Positions 12,601 through 23,500 of a DNA stretch of 64,000 nt are shown here, piece by piece. The DNA lies in assembly GCF_022539665.2 (NCBI RefSeq), contig NC_081334.1:8278424-8342423 (forward strand), in the 5' to 3' direction. The DNA is from Daphnia carinata. Lineage: Eukaryota; Arthropoda; Branchiopoda; Diplostraca; Daphniidae. Numbering within the stretch: the first letter of the stretch is position 1; each line of letters starts with the position of its first letter. A program made the position numbers and the translations under genes. The notes beneath the pieces are model-generated. The model was not told where the DNA came from and did no database searches. It saw only the letters and a list, made by a program, of their open reading frames with translations.

Positions 12601-12865
12601 AAAAAAAAAATTTTAATGACGGTTCAAACCGGTTTTGCCCAGCTGCAAACTGAAAACCGAACCGCAGTAAAAAATGACCAAACCGAACCGACGGTTTGAC
12701 GATTTTTAAATGAAAAGCCGCGGTTTGCCCCGATCAAAGACGATCGGGGCCGAGCCCTACACCCTATGTGCAACATGTGCAGAGCGTGTCGGCACTTTTT
12801 GCTACTTTTGCCGGACGCCCATTCAACAAACTTTAAGGATTTTGTGCAATAAATTTTCATTATGA
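9636..12865 (+). pseudogene. FLYWCH-MULE transposase with C-terminal RING finger, split by a hAT insertion
   Basis: Nine coding exons join in frame by GT-AG sites: 9636-9730, 9797-10015, 10075-10209, 10275-10470, 10535-10750, 10863-10994, 11082-11283, 11369-11541, and 11618-12218 plus 12768-12865 once the hAT element and one target copy are disregarded (about 688 aa). The N-terminus is a FLYWCH-type finger (C..C..H.H pattern, residues about 20-70). A MULE-type DDE core follows with 'YSDGTF', 'ISDYEEAI', 'GCWFH' and 'NNRAESWNRW'. A proline/alanine/aspartate-rich linker leads to a C-terminal RING: C-x2-C-x10-C-x-H-x2-C-x2-C-x7-C-x2-C. MULE cores cut and paste DNA; RING fingers usually mark E3 ubiquitin ligases. 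I see no terminal inverted repeats around it, so it may be a domesticated gene or an element whose ends I missed. No internal stops were found in the exons; the only lesion seen is the 541-bp insertion between the fourth zinc ligand and the next cysteine. A stop codon TGA is at 12863-12865. Confidence 0.72.
12219..12759. mobile_element. Non-autonomous hAT element inside the RING exon
   Basis: A 541-bp element with TIR TAGGGCTCGGCCCCG and inverted copy at the right end, flanked by perfect 8-bp duplications CACCCTAT (12211-12218 and 12760-12767). Eight-base duplications and TAGGG/CAGGG ends are hallmarks of hAT elements. The interior has direct and inverted copies of a CGGTTTNCGGTTTGCACCG motif and no transposase. 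Removing the element and one duplication restores the RING frame exactly. Confidence 0.9.
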
Positions 12866-13133
12866 CTTACGAATAAAATAATTTTCACACAGAATATGTT
12901 AAAAGAATTATTAAATATCACAATCAGTAAAATAATTTTACACAGCCAAAATGTATGAATATTTCAAAAGAAAAAATTTGACAGTTGTAACAAGTATCAT
13001 AGATAAAATGATATAAGTGAAGGAATGATAATTATAAGTAAAAAGTTTCAGATGTAATGCAAACTGGTAAACAACAGAAGACAATACGGCGGAATTGTTT
13101 GTAGAAAGGTAAATGTTAATATCAATATATGTA
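12768..13133. other. RING exon tail and AT-rich 3' flank
   Basis: The first 98 bases are the last part of the MULE-RING coding exon. AATAAA words at about 12849 and 12872 could act as polyadenylation signals. The remainder is AT-rich and without a supported gene. Confidence 0.4.
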
Positions 13134-13141
13134 GGGCAAAC

Positions 13142-13751
13142 CAGAGATAAGGAGATGGGACACGGAATAGAAAAAGCCGCCATGACAGATTTCGGCACTC
13201 CATCTAGCGGCTGATTCCCTCTCTTTCTCATTAGCAGAAATTCATTCTCATTAGTAGAATTCCCAACAAACAAGCATTGTTACAGGCGGCTGATTTGAAA
13301 TGGTCACGGAGAGTTAGACAATGCGCCAGTTAATAACACACAAAAGAAAGTTTCATGACTAAAAGTAAATTGTAACTACTACTGTAACAACTTGCAAACT
13401 GAGCCTGGATATTTTGCAGTATAAAATTTGATAATTAGCTAACAGATTTCCTGGAAACAATTCAATGGAAACTGGAATGGAAAGTATTTGTAAGCCAAAA
13501 TTCCAGAAAATTGACCCCTTTTGATTCTCCGAGTTTTCAATGCTCTCCTAGTCACAGAACTTTCGTTGTGTGTTTTTATCTGGCGAAATGTCCGACTTTC
13601 CTTTCCCATATTCAAATTAGCCGCCTGTCACATTGGTTCCTTGCAGGGAATTCGTCTGCTAATGATGAAGGGAGGGAATTAGCCGCTAGATGCTGCCCCA
13701 AAAAGTGTTATGGCGGCTTTAACACGGTCGTGTCCCATCTCCTTATCTCTG
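13142..13751. mobile_element. Non-autonomous hAT element with long TIRs
   Basis: TIR CAGAGATAAGGAGATGGGAC, similar for about 150 bp at both ends, flanked by perfect 8-bp duplications GGGCAAAC (13134-13141 and 13752-13759). The CAGAG start and 8-bp duplication place it in hAT. No coding capacity. Both arms contain a CATCTAGCGGCT word that resembles the CTCF core. Confidence 0.88.
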
Positions 13752-13759
13752 GGGCAAAC

Positions 13760-14790
13760 CCTTTTCTTCTCTTCTTATATTCTTACCAATATTGCACTAA
13801 CATATGATGCTGCATAGGATGCTGTTTAGCCTCGGTGTTTTTGTTTTTCCCTTTATCCCTTTCGTCTGCTACTGTAAATTGTCAAGAGATTCTGTCGCAC
13901 ACTTCTACTTATATAATCGTTACTGCAAGTGGTAAAGTTCTGTAGCGTATGTAATATATAATTATATTATATATAATGGATCTATTCACGAGCTTTGGGA
14001 ACTAATAAGGTAATGATGCATTTTTTGTATAGTGCTTCTGATCTTTGTTTTCAACAGGTTATGGGCCCAGAATTATTTGTTTGTTAAATGGCCACTCACA
14101 ATTCATCTGACAACAAACTGAGGGACTACGCTAAATTTAATGGAATAAAATTTCCCCAATGAAATATGGGTTCTCGTACAAGATCTTAGGCGAGCAGAGG
14201 TAATTAATGTAATATAACTATATGTTAAAGTTTTTACAGGCATTATAGAAACGGTTGGCTTAATAGTTTTTATGAAGAGAATTCCACTGAACAGTAGATG
14301 TGTATTCCACCAAACAGGTGACGAGTATTCCACAATGAATTTTTTTATGTTGATCTAACGAATGCCACCAATATGGTGATGGTTGTATTACACAGATTTG
14401 GTTCATCAAGTCATTTTAAAAGGTATTCCACTTACAAAGTTACGAACATTTTATAGATAACTTTGAGTATTATTTTTCAACGAATTCCAACCAAGTGACA
14501 AATGTGATTCTTGGATTTGATATGCTATTCTGCTGGATTCCACCCATAACGGTGATGACTATGGCACTGTTTACTTTGGGATGTTGAGAAATACATATTC
14601 TTATGAAAATTTCTAAAGTGAGATCATTGTATAGCTGGATCAACCGTAAAGTATTGCCCATTCACCCTGAAGATTAGAGGTTCATGCCCCTCCAATGAGA
14701 GAAAACATTAAGAATATGTGAGGAAGTTAAACTGTCGATCCTGGAAATGAAAGCTTTGTTCTCAAGCTCTTTTCAACAAGGCTTCGTGAA
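13760..14790. other. Region without a recognised gene
   Basis: AT-rich sequence including an AT palindrome near 13957-13975. No supported coding region; it is the upstream flank of the GalNAc-transferase sequence. Confidence 0.4.
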
Positions 14791-16205
14791 ATGCGGTTTG
14801 CAGGGCGTGTTAAACTACTGATTGCTGTACTTGCAAGTTTGTTTATTCTATGGCTAGCAAACAAGCCAAGACCAAGGCACGGTGACTTAGTATGGAACTT
14901 AAAAAATGATGATGTCGCTATACCCATCAAGTTTGGTAAAAATCAAAGAGAGTATACAAACTCTGGAGGCATACATGTTGTTGTTGAGCGATATTTTGGA
15001 GATTCATTGCCTGGCCCTTCTCAGCAAAATTTAACTGATGAAATTTTAAACGAGAATAACTTTGATCCCATCCCATCACAAGTAGAATGGGGTGAACCAG
15101 TTGCCATACTACCTCATGAGCAATCCAAGTCACAGAGCTTATACAGGATACACAGATTCAACCTCCTTGCTAGTGACCGAATTCCTTTGAACAGGGCACT
15201 ACCTGATATTAGAAAGCCACAGTGCAAAGCGCTCACTTACTATGTCAAAGAACTTCCCACTACTTCAGTTATAATTGTTTTTCATAATGAGGCATGGAGC
15301 ACTTTGGTGAGAACAGTTCACTCTGTTATAAATCGAACACCAGCCAAGGTGTTATGGAAGATTATTCTTGTAGATTATGCAAGCAACAAAATTTTCTAGG
15401 GAAGCTACTGGACGATCATGTTATCAAATTATCTGCAATAGTTATGGTTTTACGATCAGACAAGAGAATTGGCCTGATACGAGCTAGACTCATGGGAGCT
15501 CGCAAGGCCACTGGCGATGTGCTAAAGTTTCTAGATACTCACTGCGCAACTACTGTTGGATGGCTTGAGCAACTTCTATAGCGTATAAAAATGAACCCAA
15601 ACTCGATTGATTTTATTAGCGATGGCCGCGTTGCCCTCTTACGAAGTTTCGAACTTCATCACGGAGGTATGTCAAGCAATCTGCACTTTCGATGGTTTGG
15701 TGCATCGGAACCCTTAATGTCGACGTGGGAACAGGACCATTCCTTTCAGGACTCCAGTGATGACAGGCGGATTATTTGCGATTGGCAAAGGTTGTTTTTG
15801 AAAAAATTGGAACCTACGACGACCATATGGATATTTGGGGTGGTGATAACATCAAAAGTCCTTATGAATTTGGCAGTTTAGTGGTCGAGTAGAAACGTCC
15901 CCATGTAGCCATGTCGCTCACGTATCCAGAACACCTTACCAGGTGGGGTAAATAAAAATCCTCTATTCAAATCTTGCTCGAGCTGCGCTAGGATGGATGG
16001 ACGAATGGAAAGAATTCTTTTTCAAAATGAACCCTGAAGCCAACCGCCTTCGTGATGCCCAGCTATAGGGTCGTGATGCCCAGCTATAGGGTCGTGATGC
16101 CATTGCGTCATAGGTTTAAATGCAATGATTTAAATTGGTACTTGAAGAAAGTTTGGTCTGAGGACTTTTCCTGTGCACCAGGCAGATTTATAGGGAAGGT
16201 CATTC
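14791..16205 (+). pseudogene. Polypeptide N-acetylgalactosaminyltransferase (GALNT) pseudogene
   Basis: Starts with a type II signal anchor ('LLIAVLASLFILWLA', residues about 9-23), then a stem and the GT-A domain: 'FNLLASDRIPLNRALPDIR', 'PTTSVIIVFHNEAWSTLVR', 'GLIRARLMGARKATGDV', then 'FLDTHC' where the family has the metal-binding D-x-H. Family enzymes start mucin-type O-glycosylation in the Golgi by moving GalNAc from UDP-GalNAc to Ser/Thr. Lesions: the 'LVDDAS' motif reads 'LVDYAS'; a frameshift at about 15395; a stop at 15579-15581; later parts ('WMDEWKEFF', 'CNDLNWYLKKVWSE') lie in other frames. Near 16052-16095 a 21-bp word is tandemly repeated. It lacks introns where seen, so a processed copy is possible. 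The C-terminal part is also present inverted at 16490-16945. Confidence 0.85.
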
Positions 16206-16211
16206 ATAAAA

Positions 16212-16335
16212 CGTTTAATTTAGCCCGACACACCTACCCCTCCGTTTCTAAAAATCCGACTCACCTAGCCCTACGTTCAATTAAGCCCGACACACCTACC
16301 CATTTGTTACAGACTTTTTTATTGGTGTATTTAGA
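16212..16335. repeat. Second copy of the 31-bp minisatellite family
   Basis: Three units of CGACACACCTACCCCT type at 31-bp spacing, ending TTTGTTACAGACTTTTT..TGTATTTAGAC exactly like the end of the block at 4363-4425. It sits between the two inverted GALNT copies. Confidence 0.7.
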
Positions 16336-16489
16336 CTGGCTTAACTGTACCTCTGATAAAAAGCATCCGTTTTTAATCATCTTTTGTTCTGTAAGAAGAT
16401 AACGTAATGAAACATGATATTATTTCCATGTGAGATACCGTCCTGTTTGTATTATTTGATCAGCTTTAACAACATTATGATGCTATGAA

Positions 16490-16945
16490 GGGGGTAACAA
16501 AGACGAACTGGAAAGTATTCGATGATTCGTCGGACATAATATAACCGATATGCGTGCCTTGGCATTATTCCATGTGGCAATCCACAAATGTGCGTTCAAA
16601 CCAATACGTAACGCATACAACGAGCTTAAACCGTACCAACCGGTTGGGATACACCTCCACCGCCAAGTGATTGCTCTAAACATTTTCCAGTTGCTTTATG
16701 AACGACCTTCCCGAAAAATCTCTCTGGTGCACAGGAAAAGTTCTCAGACCAAACGTTCTTCAAGTACCAATTAAAATCATTGCATTTCAACGTATGATGC
16801 AATGGCATCACGACCCTATGACTGGGCATCACGAAGGCGGTTGGCCTCAGGGTTCATTTTGAAAAAGAATTCTTTCCATTCGTCAATCCATCCTAGCGCA
16901 GCTCGAGCAAGATTTGAATAGAGGATTTTGATTTACCTGGAGAGG
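16490..16945 (-). pseudogene. Inverted partial copy of GALNT (catalytic end and lectin domain)
   Basis: The minus strand repeats the segment present on the plus strand at about 15959-16200 ('WMDEWKEFFFKMNPEA', then 'CNDFNWYLKNVWSENF') and runs further into a ricin-type lectin domain: 'FGKVVHKATGKCLEQS', then 'GYIMSDES' near 16510-16560, which fits the IMTDES motif of GALNT lectin repeats. Frames are interrupted. The two copies form a large inverted repeat with about 0.5 kb between arms, so one is either a duplicate or the window crosses a rearranged locus. Confidence 0.7.
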
Positions 16946-17457
16946 TGTAAGGACTCGATTTCTGGAATACGTAAGCGACATATCCCTAGTAGAACAATAT
17001 ATCTTATTCCTTTCTTATCGTTATCTAAATTTCTTGAAAAAAAACATTTTCAGATATGTTTGCGGTGTGTTTGCATTGACGAAATGTCATGGCTATGAGA
17101 TATCTGAGGAAGACATTTTTAAAATATTTTGTTCCCACAGGTTATGTACACCACTAATAGTGTAACCTATATATATACAATTATAGAGCGAAGTGACATA
17201 TTGATAAACAATTGAAAAACATAACTTTTATTTCGTTTCTTTTTACAAAATGGTACAACGGACAAACAAAATTACTTTTCCATTGTGTTGCATAACTTAA
17301 AGATAATTACTTTCTTCCATTTCTTGATTTGTGACTTATTTCTTGTTAGTAAAACAGCATCAGTTTTAAGGACACGTTGAATTCAATAGAACCTGTAAGA
17401 TAATTTGTTACTTATAGACAAAAGCAAAAAAGAATGAAACCAAATAACAAATTACGT
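16946..17457. other. Region without a recognised gene
   Basis: AT-rich sequence. On the minus strand an AATAAA word near 17226-17231 could be the polyadenylation signal of the gene that ends at 17458. Nothing else seen. Confidence 0.35.
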
Positions 17458-19700
17458 CTCAATTGGAATCCGACTCTTCTTGGACTTGAGCTTTCAACTG
17501 TTCAGAAAGAAAACGCGCCTTGGCATTGCGTAGATGTAGTTTGGTTTCCTGAACGGAGAATTCGTATTCCATTTCATGGAACGATTTGTTCGAACGGATT
17601 CCATCTGAAATTTGAAATATGAAAATTATCATGCTGAAATTATAATGATTTGTAGTAGAAACAGAATATACTTACCTAAGACTGCCTTGGTGATAATATA
17701 GGAACTGATTCATATTTTGCCTAGACCATTGTTAACTCTTTTGTCCCGTCTTCTAGCCAATCCACTTCTTTTGACAGAGAAACGGCGAAACCGGTGGACC
17801 ATCCTCTGCGAACGTAGTCAGCAGCACTGTTTTTCGAATTTCTCTTACCAAGCAGACGAATACGGCTTACCTAAATAATAATTTTAAAAAATTTTAATCT
17901 CTTTAAACATATTTGAGGTTGGTAAAACTCACGAGCTTTTTCAATAAATTAGGGTCCTTCTTAAGAATGCTTTCAAACCCATCTAGTTGTTTCAAATTCT
18001 TCAGAGGAAGGGAGGGGGAGTCATCCTGCATTTCACTGCTGTCTTCGCCAGAAATTGGCTTGATCGACTTTTCTATAATTGACAATTTTTCGTTAATTTT
18101 TGCCAAAGCCGCGGTAAACTGTTCCTTCCTGGAAGCAACTTTTCCTATTAAAATGGTAGATATTGTAAAAATAAAAATTGAATTACCAAATCTAAACGTA
18201 TTTGAGCCATTGCTTAAAAGGTTACCAAAATCTTGGCTTCCGAATTCACGCGATGCAGTTGATGGACTTGATGGATTCATTTGGTAACGAGAATCGAGGT
18301 GCTAAGGATTATCTTTCCAATAAGTTAGCATTCCGCCGCTGTAGTAGCCCCCATTATAATTTGGAAATGGTTCCATCGTTTCTAAAATTTGTAAGGAGAA
18401 GTATGACATGAATGAGTGTTGAAAGTTACAAAACATAATAGAAAATAAAAAAGATTTATTCAAAGCTTACCGAGCTGCTTGTTTCCATGCGAATCATCTT
18501 CCTTAGATGTGGTTATTCGGCAGATAGTGTTTACTAAAATACGCGTAGATATGTTACACATGTTTAAAGATATGAAATAGATGAACATTAACTGGCTAAA
18601 TAAATAAACTGATTAAGCTTACCAGGCTGAAAAACTGACTGACTTAGAAAATCCACGCTGTACGGTCATTCTTTAGAAGTCAACGGGGCATTATTATTAT
18701 CATCGGGAACTGAAAATATATCAAAATACTTTACACATTTGCATTCGTAAAAAACTATGAATGATAAATTACCATGCTGCAAAGTTGAATGAGTTGGAAG
18801 ACACATTGTTTAACGACAACCCTTCTCTGCAAGTGTGGGTGGCAGTTTTGTCATGATGAACTGAAAATATCTAATACGGTTAAAGATTTGGTCAAAATAA
18901 TATAAATAACTTGTGACTTACCAGGCTGCAAAGTTGAATGAGTTGAAAGATACTCATTATTGAATGGCGAGCCTTCTCTGCAAGTGGATGTGGCAGTTTT
19001 GTTATGAGAAACTAAAAATATTTAATACGGTTGGAGATTGGTGAAAGTAGTATGTAATACATTTTAACTTACCAGGTTGCAGGTGTTGACTTTTCTTTTG
19101 ACTGTTAGTAGTCTTTTTTGTTAAACGAAGATCTACTGGTGGCTTTGGGAGAGGCAGAGAACCTGCAGTGGGTTTGGACAACGTGCTTTTAGGAGAAGAT
19201 TTCTTAGAAGGTTTTGTCTTTACTGCTACTTTTCTGGAAGGTTAAGTGCAAATCTCTTCCTCACTGGCAATTTAAGTTGTTTCGCCAGGAATGTTAAGCC
19301 TCCTTCTCTTCTTTTATCGCTGTCCTCTCCTGTATTGTGAATATTCAAGATAGGAAGACTAGCTTCCACCCGAGGAAGATTACTTCTTGCTTCCTCAAAT
19401 GAGCCTATGCAGAAATTTAACAAAAATAGCCGTCATAATAAAACAATCACAGTGAAAAGAATGAAATAAGAGTTTAAAATGATTGCTAAATCTTTCAACG
19501 ATTGTGAAACAGGGGTTGTTGTCCCATTTTTCCACATCAGGAAGCATTAAACATCTCAACAGATTTGTTTTGTACGCAACAGAATACGAATCGTCGGGTA
19601 AATAGAGGATGTCGTCTTGGATCCAATTTTCAGCTACAACAAGCAGCCAGTTACTTTTTTCATGTGACGTGTTCGGTATTTCTACAATCCAGTGAGTCAT
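17458..19700 (-). pseudogene. Multi-exon gene, possibly DUF4806-like, with duplicated exons
   Basis: Start ATG at 19700. Exon 1 reads 'MTHWIVEIPNTSHEKSNW' and 'LLVVAENWI', a style of N-terminus I associate with arthropod DUF4806-type proteins; a later exon (about 17932-18130) reads 'LPLKNLKQLDGFESIL', resembling the start of DUF4806. Further exons lie at about 17720-17875, and 17458-17604 (ends '...QVQEESDSN', stop). A proline/lysine-rich exon (about 19075-19405) precedes three similar exons at 18922-19011, 18773-18860 and 18623-18709, then 18480-18533 and about 18185-18390. All join in phase 1. Lesions: a frame change near 19226-19245, a TAG at about 18308-18310, and a stop or frameshift in two of the duplicated exons. 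Function unknown. A young Gypsy element begins 102 bp upstream of the ATG. Confidence 0.5.
18623..19011 (-). repeat. Three tandemly duplicated exons
   Basis: Exons of 90 (18922-19011), 88 (18773-18860) and 87 bp (18623-18709), each with a TTTTAG/TTTTCAG acceptor and a CTG|GTAAG- or ATG|GTAAT-type donor and intron spacing of about 61-63 bp. The first two share 'KTATxTCREG'. Only the 90-bp copy is open in the expected frame; the 88-bp copy shifts the frame and the 87-bp copy carries an in-frame TGA. Confidence 0.7.
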
Positions 19701-19801
19701 AATGGCAGCAAATCTTTCACGGTAGCAAACACAAACAACACGATAACAAACGTAAAAAAAGGGTTTGAAAAATGGCGAACTATACTAACTTCGATTCATA
19801 T

Positions 19802-20171
19802 TGTTACGGGTAAACTAGTTCAGTACACTCGATGATGAAAACCACTTGTAAAAAGCACTGTAATGCTGGCCAACGACACGACACAGAACAAGACGGTGAC
19901 TTTCACCATTGGTTATCTATTCTAATTAACTAACACTACACTAACCTAAACCAATGGTGCCCTAGTGGAACTAACACATTCACTCACATACAAGCAAAAG
20001 ATTGAATCACAAGTACCGAGGAAACATGAACATCCACTCTGTGTGATCTCCAGACGAACACTGAAAAGAATCTGGATTAAATGCAGAGACGCTAGGCGAC
20101 ACGAAGCCATCTAGCGCTCATCTATAAAACAAAGGCATTAATAAACAGAAATGAACAGACGAAACGTGACA
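19802..20171 (-). repeat. 3' LTR of the Gypsy element
   Basis: 370 bp, identical in extent to 25999-26368. The 3' end of the LTR faces the ATG at 19700 of the downstream gene in the same direction, so LTR-initiated transcripts could run into that gene. It includes a GCGCTAGATGGC word resembling the CTCF core. Confidence 0.95.
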
Positions 20172-20183
20172 TTTCTCCCTCCT
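20172..20183 (-). promoter_or_regulatory. Polypurine tract
   Basis: Read on the minus strand the 12 bases directly before the 3' LTR are AGGAGGGAGAAA, the expected plus-strand primer site for reverse transcription. Confidence 0.85.
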
Positions 20184-20594
20184 ACGAGAAATGATCGCCC
20201 CGATCATAAGACGACAAAATGCAACTGAAAATCAAAAAGGTCTTAGTTCCCCATTTTTTTTTTTTTTTTTTTTTTTTTTAACCCAACTACCTAAGTACTA
20301 TAAACGAACTGAAACTAAGTGCACATCTAATTCAACACACACAAGAAAACACATCCATCTCGGAAGCTTCCGCACACACCTGGAAGGAAGCATCTTACCA
20401 GTAATACTGTAGTAAATACTGTAAGGAACCATCTTCCAACCATCTCTCGCGCGCTAACCGGATCCTCATAACGAAGACCCCTGTCATGGCGGTCCAACCT
20501 CTCCACGACACAACAAAATCAAATCATTCCAACAAGCCAAACAAACACAATTAACACAATAAGTTCTAAACATTGGCCACACAACAAAATTAAA

Positions 20595-23500
20595 CTACAA
20601 ATCAAGTCGAGTCGGGGACTTCAATCTTCGCCGAGAGCGGAGAACATGACCGCCCACTTTTTCGTCTCTTAACCCAATTGTTGATGAAGCGTCTTTTTCA
20701 TAATGCTGCTCTTGATTCTCAGCTCGAGATTGCTGATCACACCACCGCACCACTTTAGGCGTCTTTTCTTTCACTTGATTTTCCGATGTTTGCTTTTTCT
20801 TTATAATTGAAACGGGTGTCTTGACTACAGGTGATTTAACACTCACTTTTCCACTCGGCGCACTATGCCTAAACGGCTTCAGATGAGACACATGAACACA
20901 ATCTTGATTCTTCTTTTTCCCATATAGTGGTTCCACGATATAGTTGAGGTCGCTTACCCGGCGTACTATACGGTAGGGACCAAAATAACGATGTAGAAAC
21001 TTCGTCGTACGTCCTTTTTTTCGAATGGGGCGATAAACAAGCACCGGATCGCCTACAGTAAATTTCACTTGCCGGCGGCGGCGATCATACCGTTTCTTCT
21101 GTCTTGACTGAACAATCGCCATTCTTTTCTTCACCTTTTCACGAATAGCGGAGAGGTTCGTCGTCAGCGTACGGGCATAGTCACTTAAGTCACCAACATC
21201 TAAATTTTTTTCTGGATTATTTCCCAACGCAACATCAATCGGCAGTACGGCCTCCCGCCCATATAAGAGAAAGAATGGGCTAAACCCAGTCGACTCCTGG
21301 CGACTCGTATTATAGGCGAAAGTGACGAAATCAATGAAACCATCCCAATCATTATGAAGTGAATTTACGTACATAGAGAGCATTTCCGCAAAGGTATGGT
21401 TGTACCGCTCGACCAACCCATTACACTGAGGATGATACGCGGCCGTAACCAAGTGATTAGTCTGCAAGGCTTTAAAAAGCTCTTCAGAGAAGTTAGCCGT
21501 CAAACACTTTCCGCGATCGGAGATTAGGAACACAGGCGCCCCATGTTGGAGGACTATATTCCGTACAAAGAAGTCGACGACTTCTTTGGACGACGGTGAA
21601 GGAACAGTTTTACAAATTACCCATTTCGTTAAATAATCAACAGCCACAATGGCGTGTCGATTCCCAGCGCTAGTGAGAGGGAAAGGGCCTATCAAGTCAA
21701 TCCCCACTTTTTCAAACGGCTGATTAACGCGTATCGGACGCATAAGACCAGCAGACGCTTCCCGAGCCCGTTTTTTCGTTTGGCAATCGACACATGAGAG
21801 TACAAAACGAGTAATTTGACGTCGCATTCCCGGCCAGTAATATCGCTGTTGAATTTTATACGTCGTGCGCGTCACCCCCAGGTGTCCAGCGGTGATGTCG
21901 CTATGGCAGGCTAAAAGTACTTGTTCGACGAGGCTTTTGGGGAGACAGAGTTGATAAGATACCACCCCATCACGAATTCGTTGACGATAAAGGACATCCC
22001 CCCTCAGCTCATAGGGTTGAATCAATTTTTTAATCCGAAGAGTGGGCGCTGTGTCTTTCATCCCTCTTAAGATGCCTTCCCACCACGAAGATTTCCATTG
22101 CTCCGACCCGATATCCATCGCACCCGGGACTACAGTGACATTCAGGAGGGGAATCTCCTCTTCTTCCTCGGGACAACCCGTTGGGGCCCGTGACAACCCG
22201 TCGGCATCAGAGTGAAGGCGCCCGCTACGGTGCACTATTTCAATGTCGAGGTCTTGGAGCTGAAGGCTCCACCGCGCAAGCCTCCCAGACAAATCCCGTT
22301 TCTTCAATAGCCAGCAGAGAGAATGATGATCCGTCACCACTCTTATTTTTAGCCCCCAGATGTAGGATCGAAATTTACGAACGGACCAGACGAGGGCGAG
22401 ACACTCTTTCTCGGATACTGAATAATTAATTTCCGGGTTGCTCAAAAGACGGCTCGCATACGCAATGACGTGTTCTTCATCTCCGTATTTTTGTACAAGG
22501 ACGGCCCCCACCCCATAATTACTGGCATCGCAATGGATTTCCATCGGTAAATCGTACCGTGGGTGGGCCAAGATTGGAGGGGAAATCAGGATGGTTTTCA
22601 TAGCCTCAAAGCTACGCTGGTGCTCTTCCCCCCAGGAGAAACGTTGGTTCTTCTTGGTCATATTCGATAGAGGTCGGGCCACGACAGCGAAATTAGGAAC
22701 AAATCTCCGGTAATAAGAACAAAGACCAAGGAAACTTTGTACTTCTTTTACATTCCGCGGAACAGGGAAATCACGCATGGCGGAGATCTTTTCAGGATCT
22801 GCAGAGATCCTTTCGCCACTAACAATAAAGCCCAAGACTTTAAGAGATCGCTCTAGGAATGAACACTTTGACAACTTCAATTTCAACCCCGCCCGTTCAA
22901 TACGTTGGAGGACCGATTCCAGACGCTCTAGATGTTGAGATACGGTGGGTGCGAAGACGACAATGTCGTCTAAATAGATAAGACATGAGTTCCATTTGAG
23001 ACCAGCTAAGACGACATCCATCATTCGTTGGAACGTTGCCGGCGCATTTGTTAACCCGAACGGCATCACTTTGAACTCGAACAGCCCATCCGCGGTGATG
23101 AATGCGGTTTTAGCCCGATCCTGCTCGTCGACCTCAACCTGCCAGTACCCCGCCTGCATGTCTAGGATGGAGAAATAGCGCGAACCTTCCATTCGGCTAA
23201 GAGCATCTTCAATTCTTGGGAGGGGATACACGTCTTTCGTTGTTACCGCATTCAACCGACGATAGTCGACGCAGAAACGCCATTCCCCATCTTTCTTTTT
23301 GACCAATACGACTGGTGCAGCCCACGCACTATTGGAGGGGACGATAACATTATCCCGTATCATAGTCTGAGTCTGATCGTTAATCAACTCGCGCTCGCGC
23401 CACGCACTAGCATAAGGGGCCTGATGGACGGGCAAATGGTTCCCAGTATCAATCACGTGTTTAATTACGTTCGAACGACCCAACTCATTTGGTGATACGG

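Noticed and set aside
20191-20412. Short ORF in the 3' region of the Gypsy element
   Set aside because: Spans a poly-T run, lies opposite to the element, and lacks any motif.
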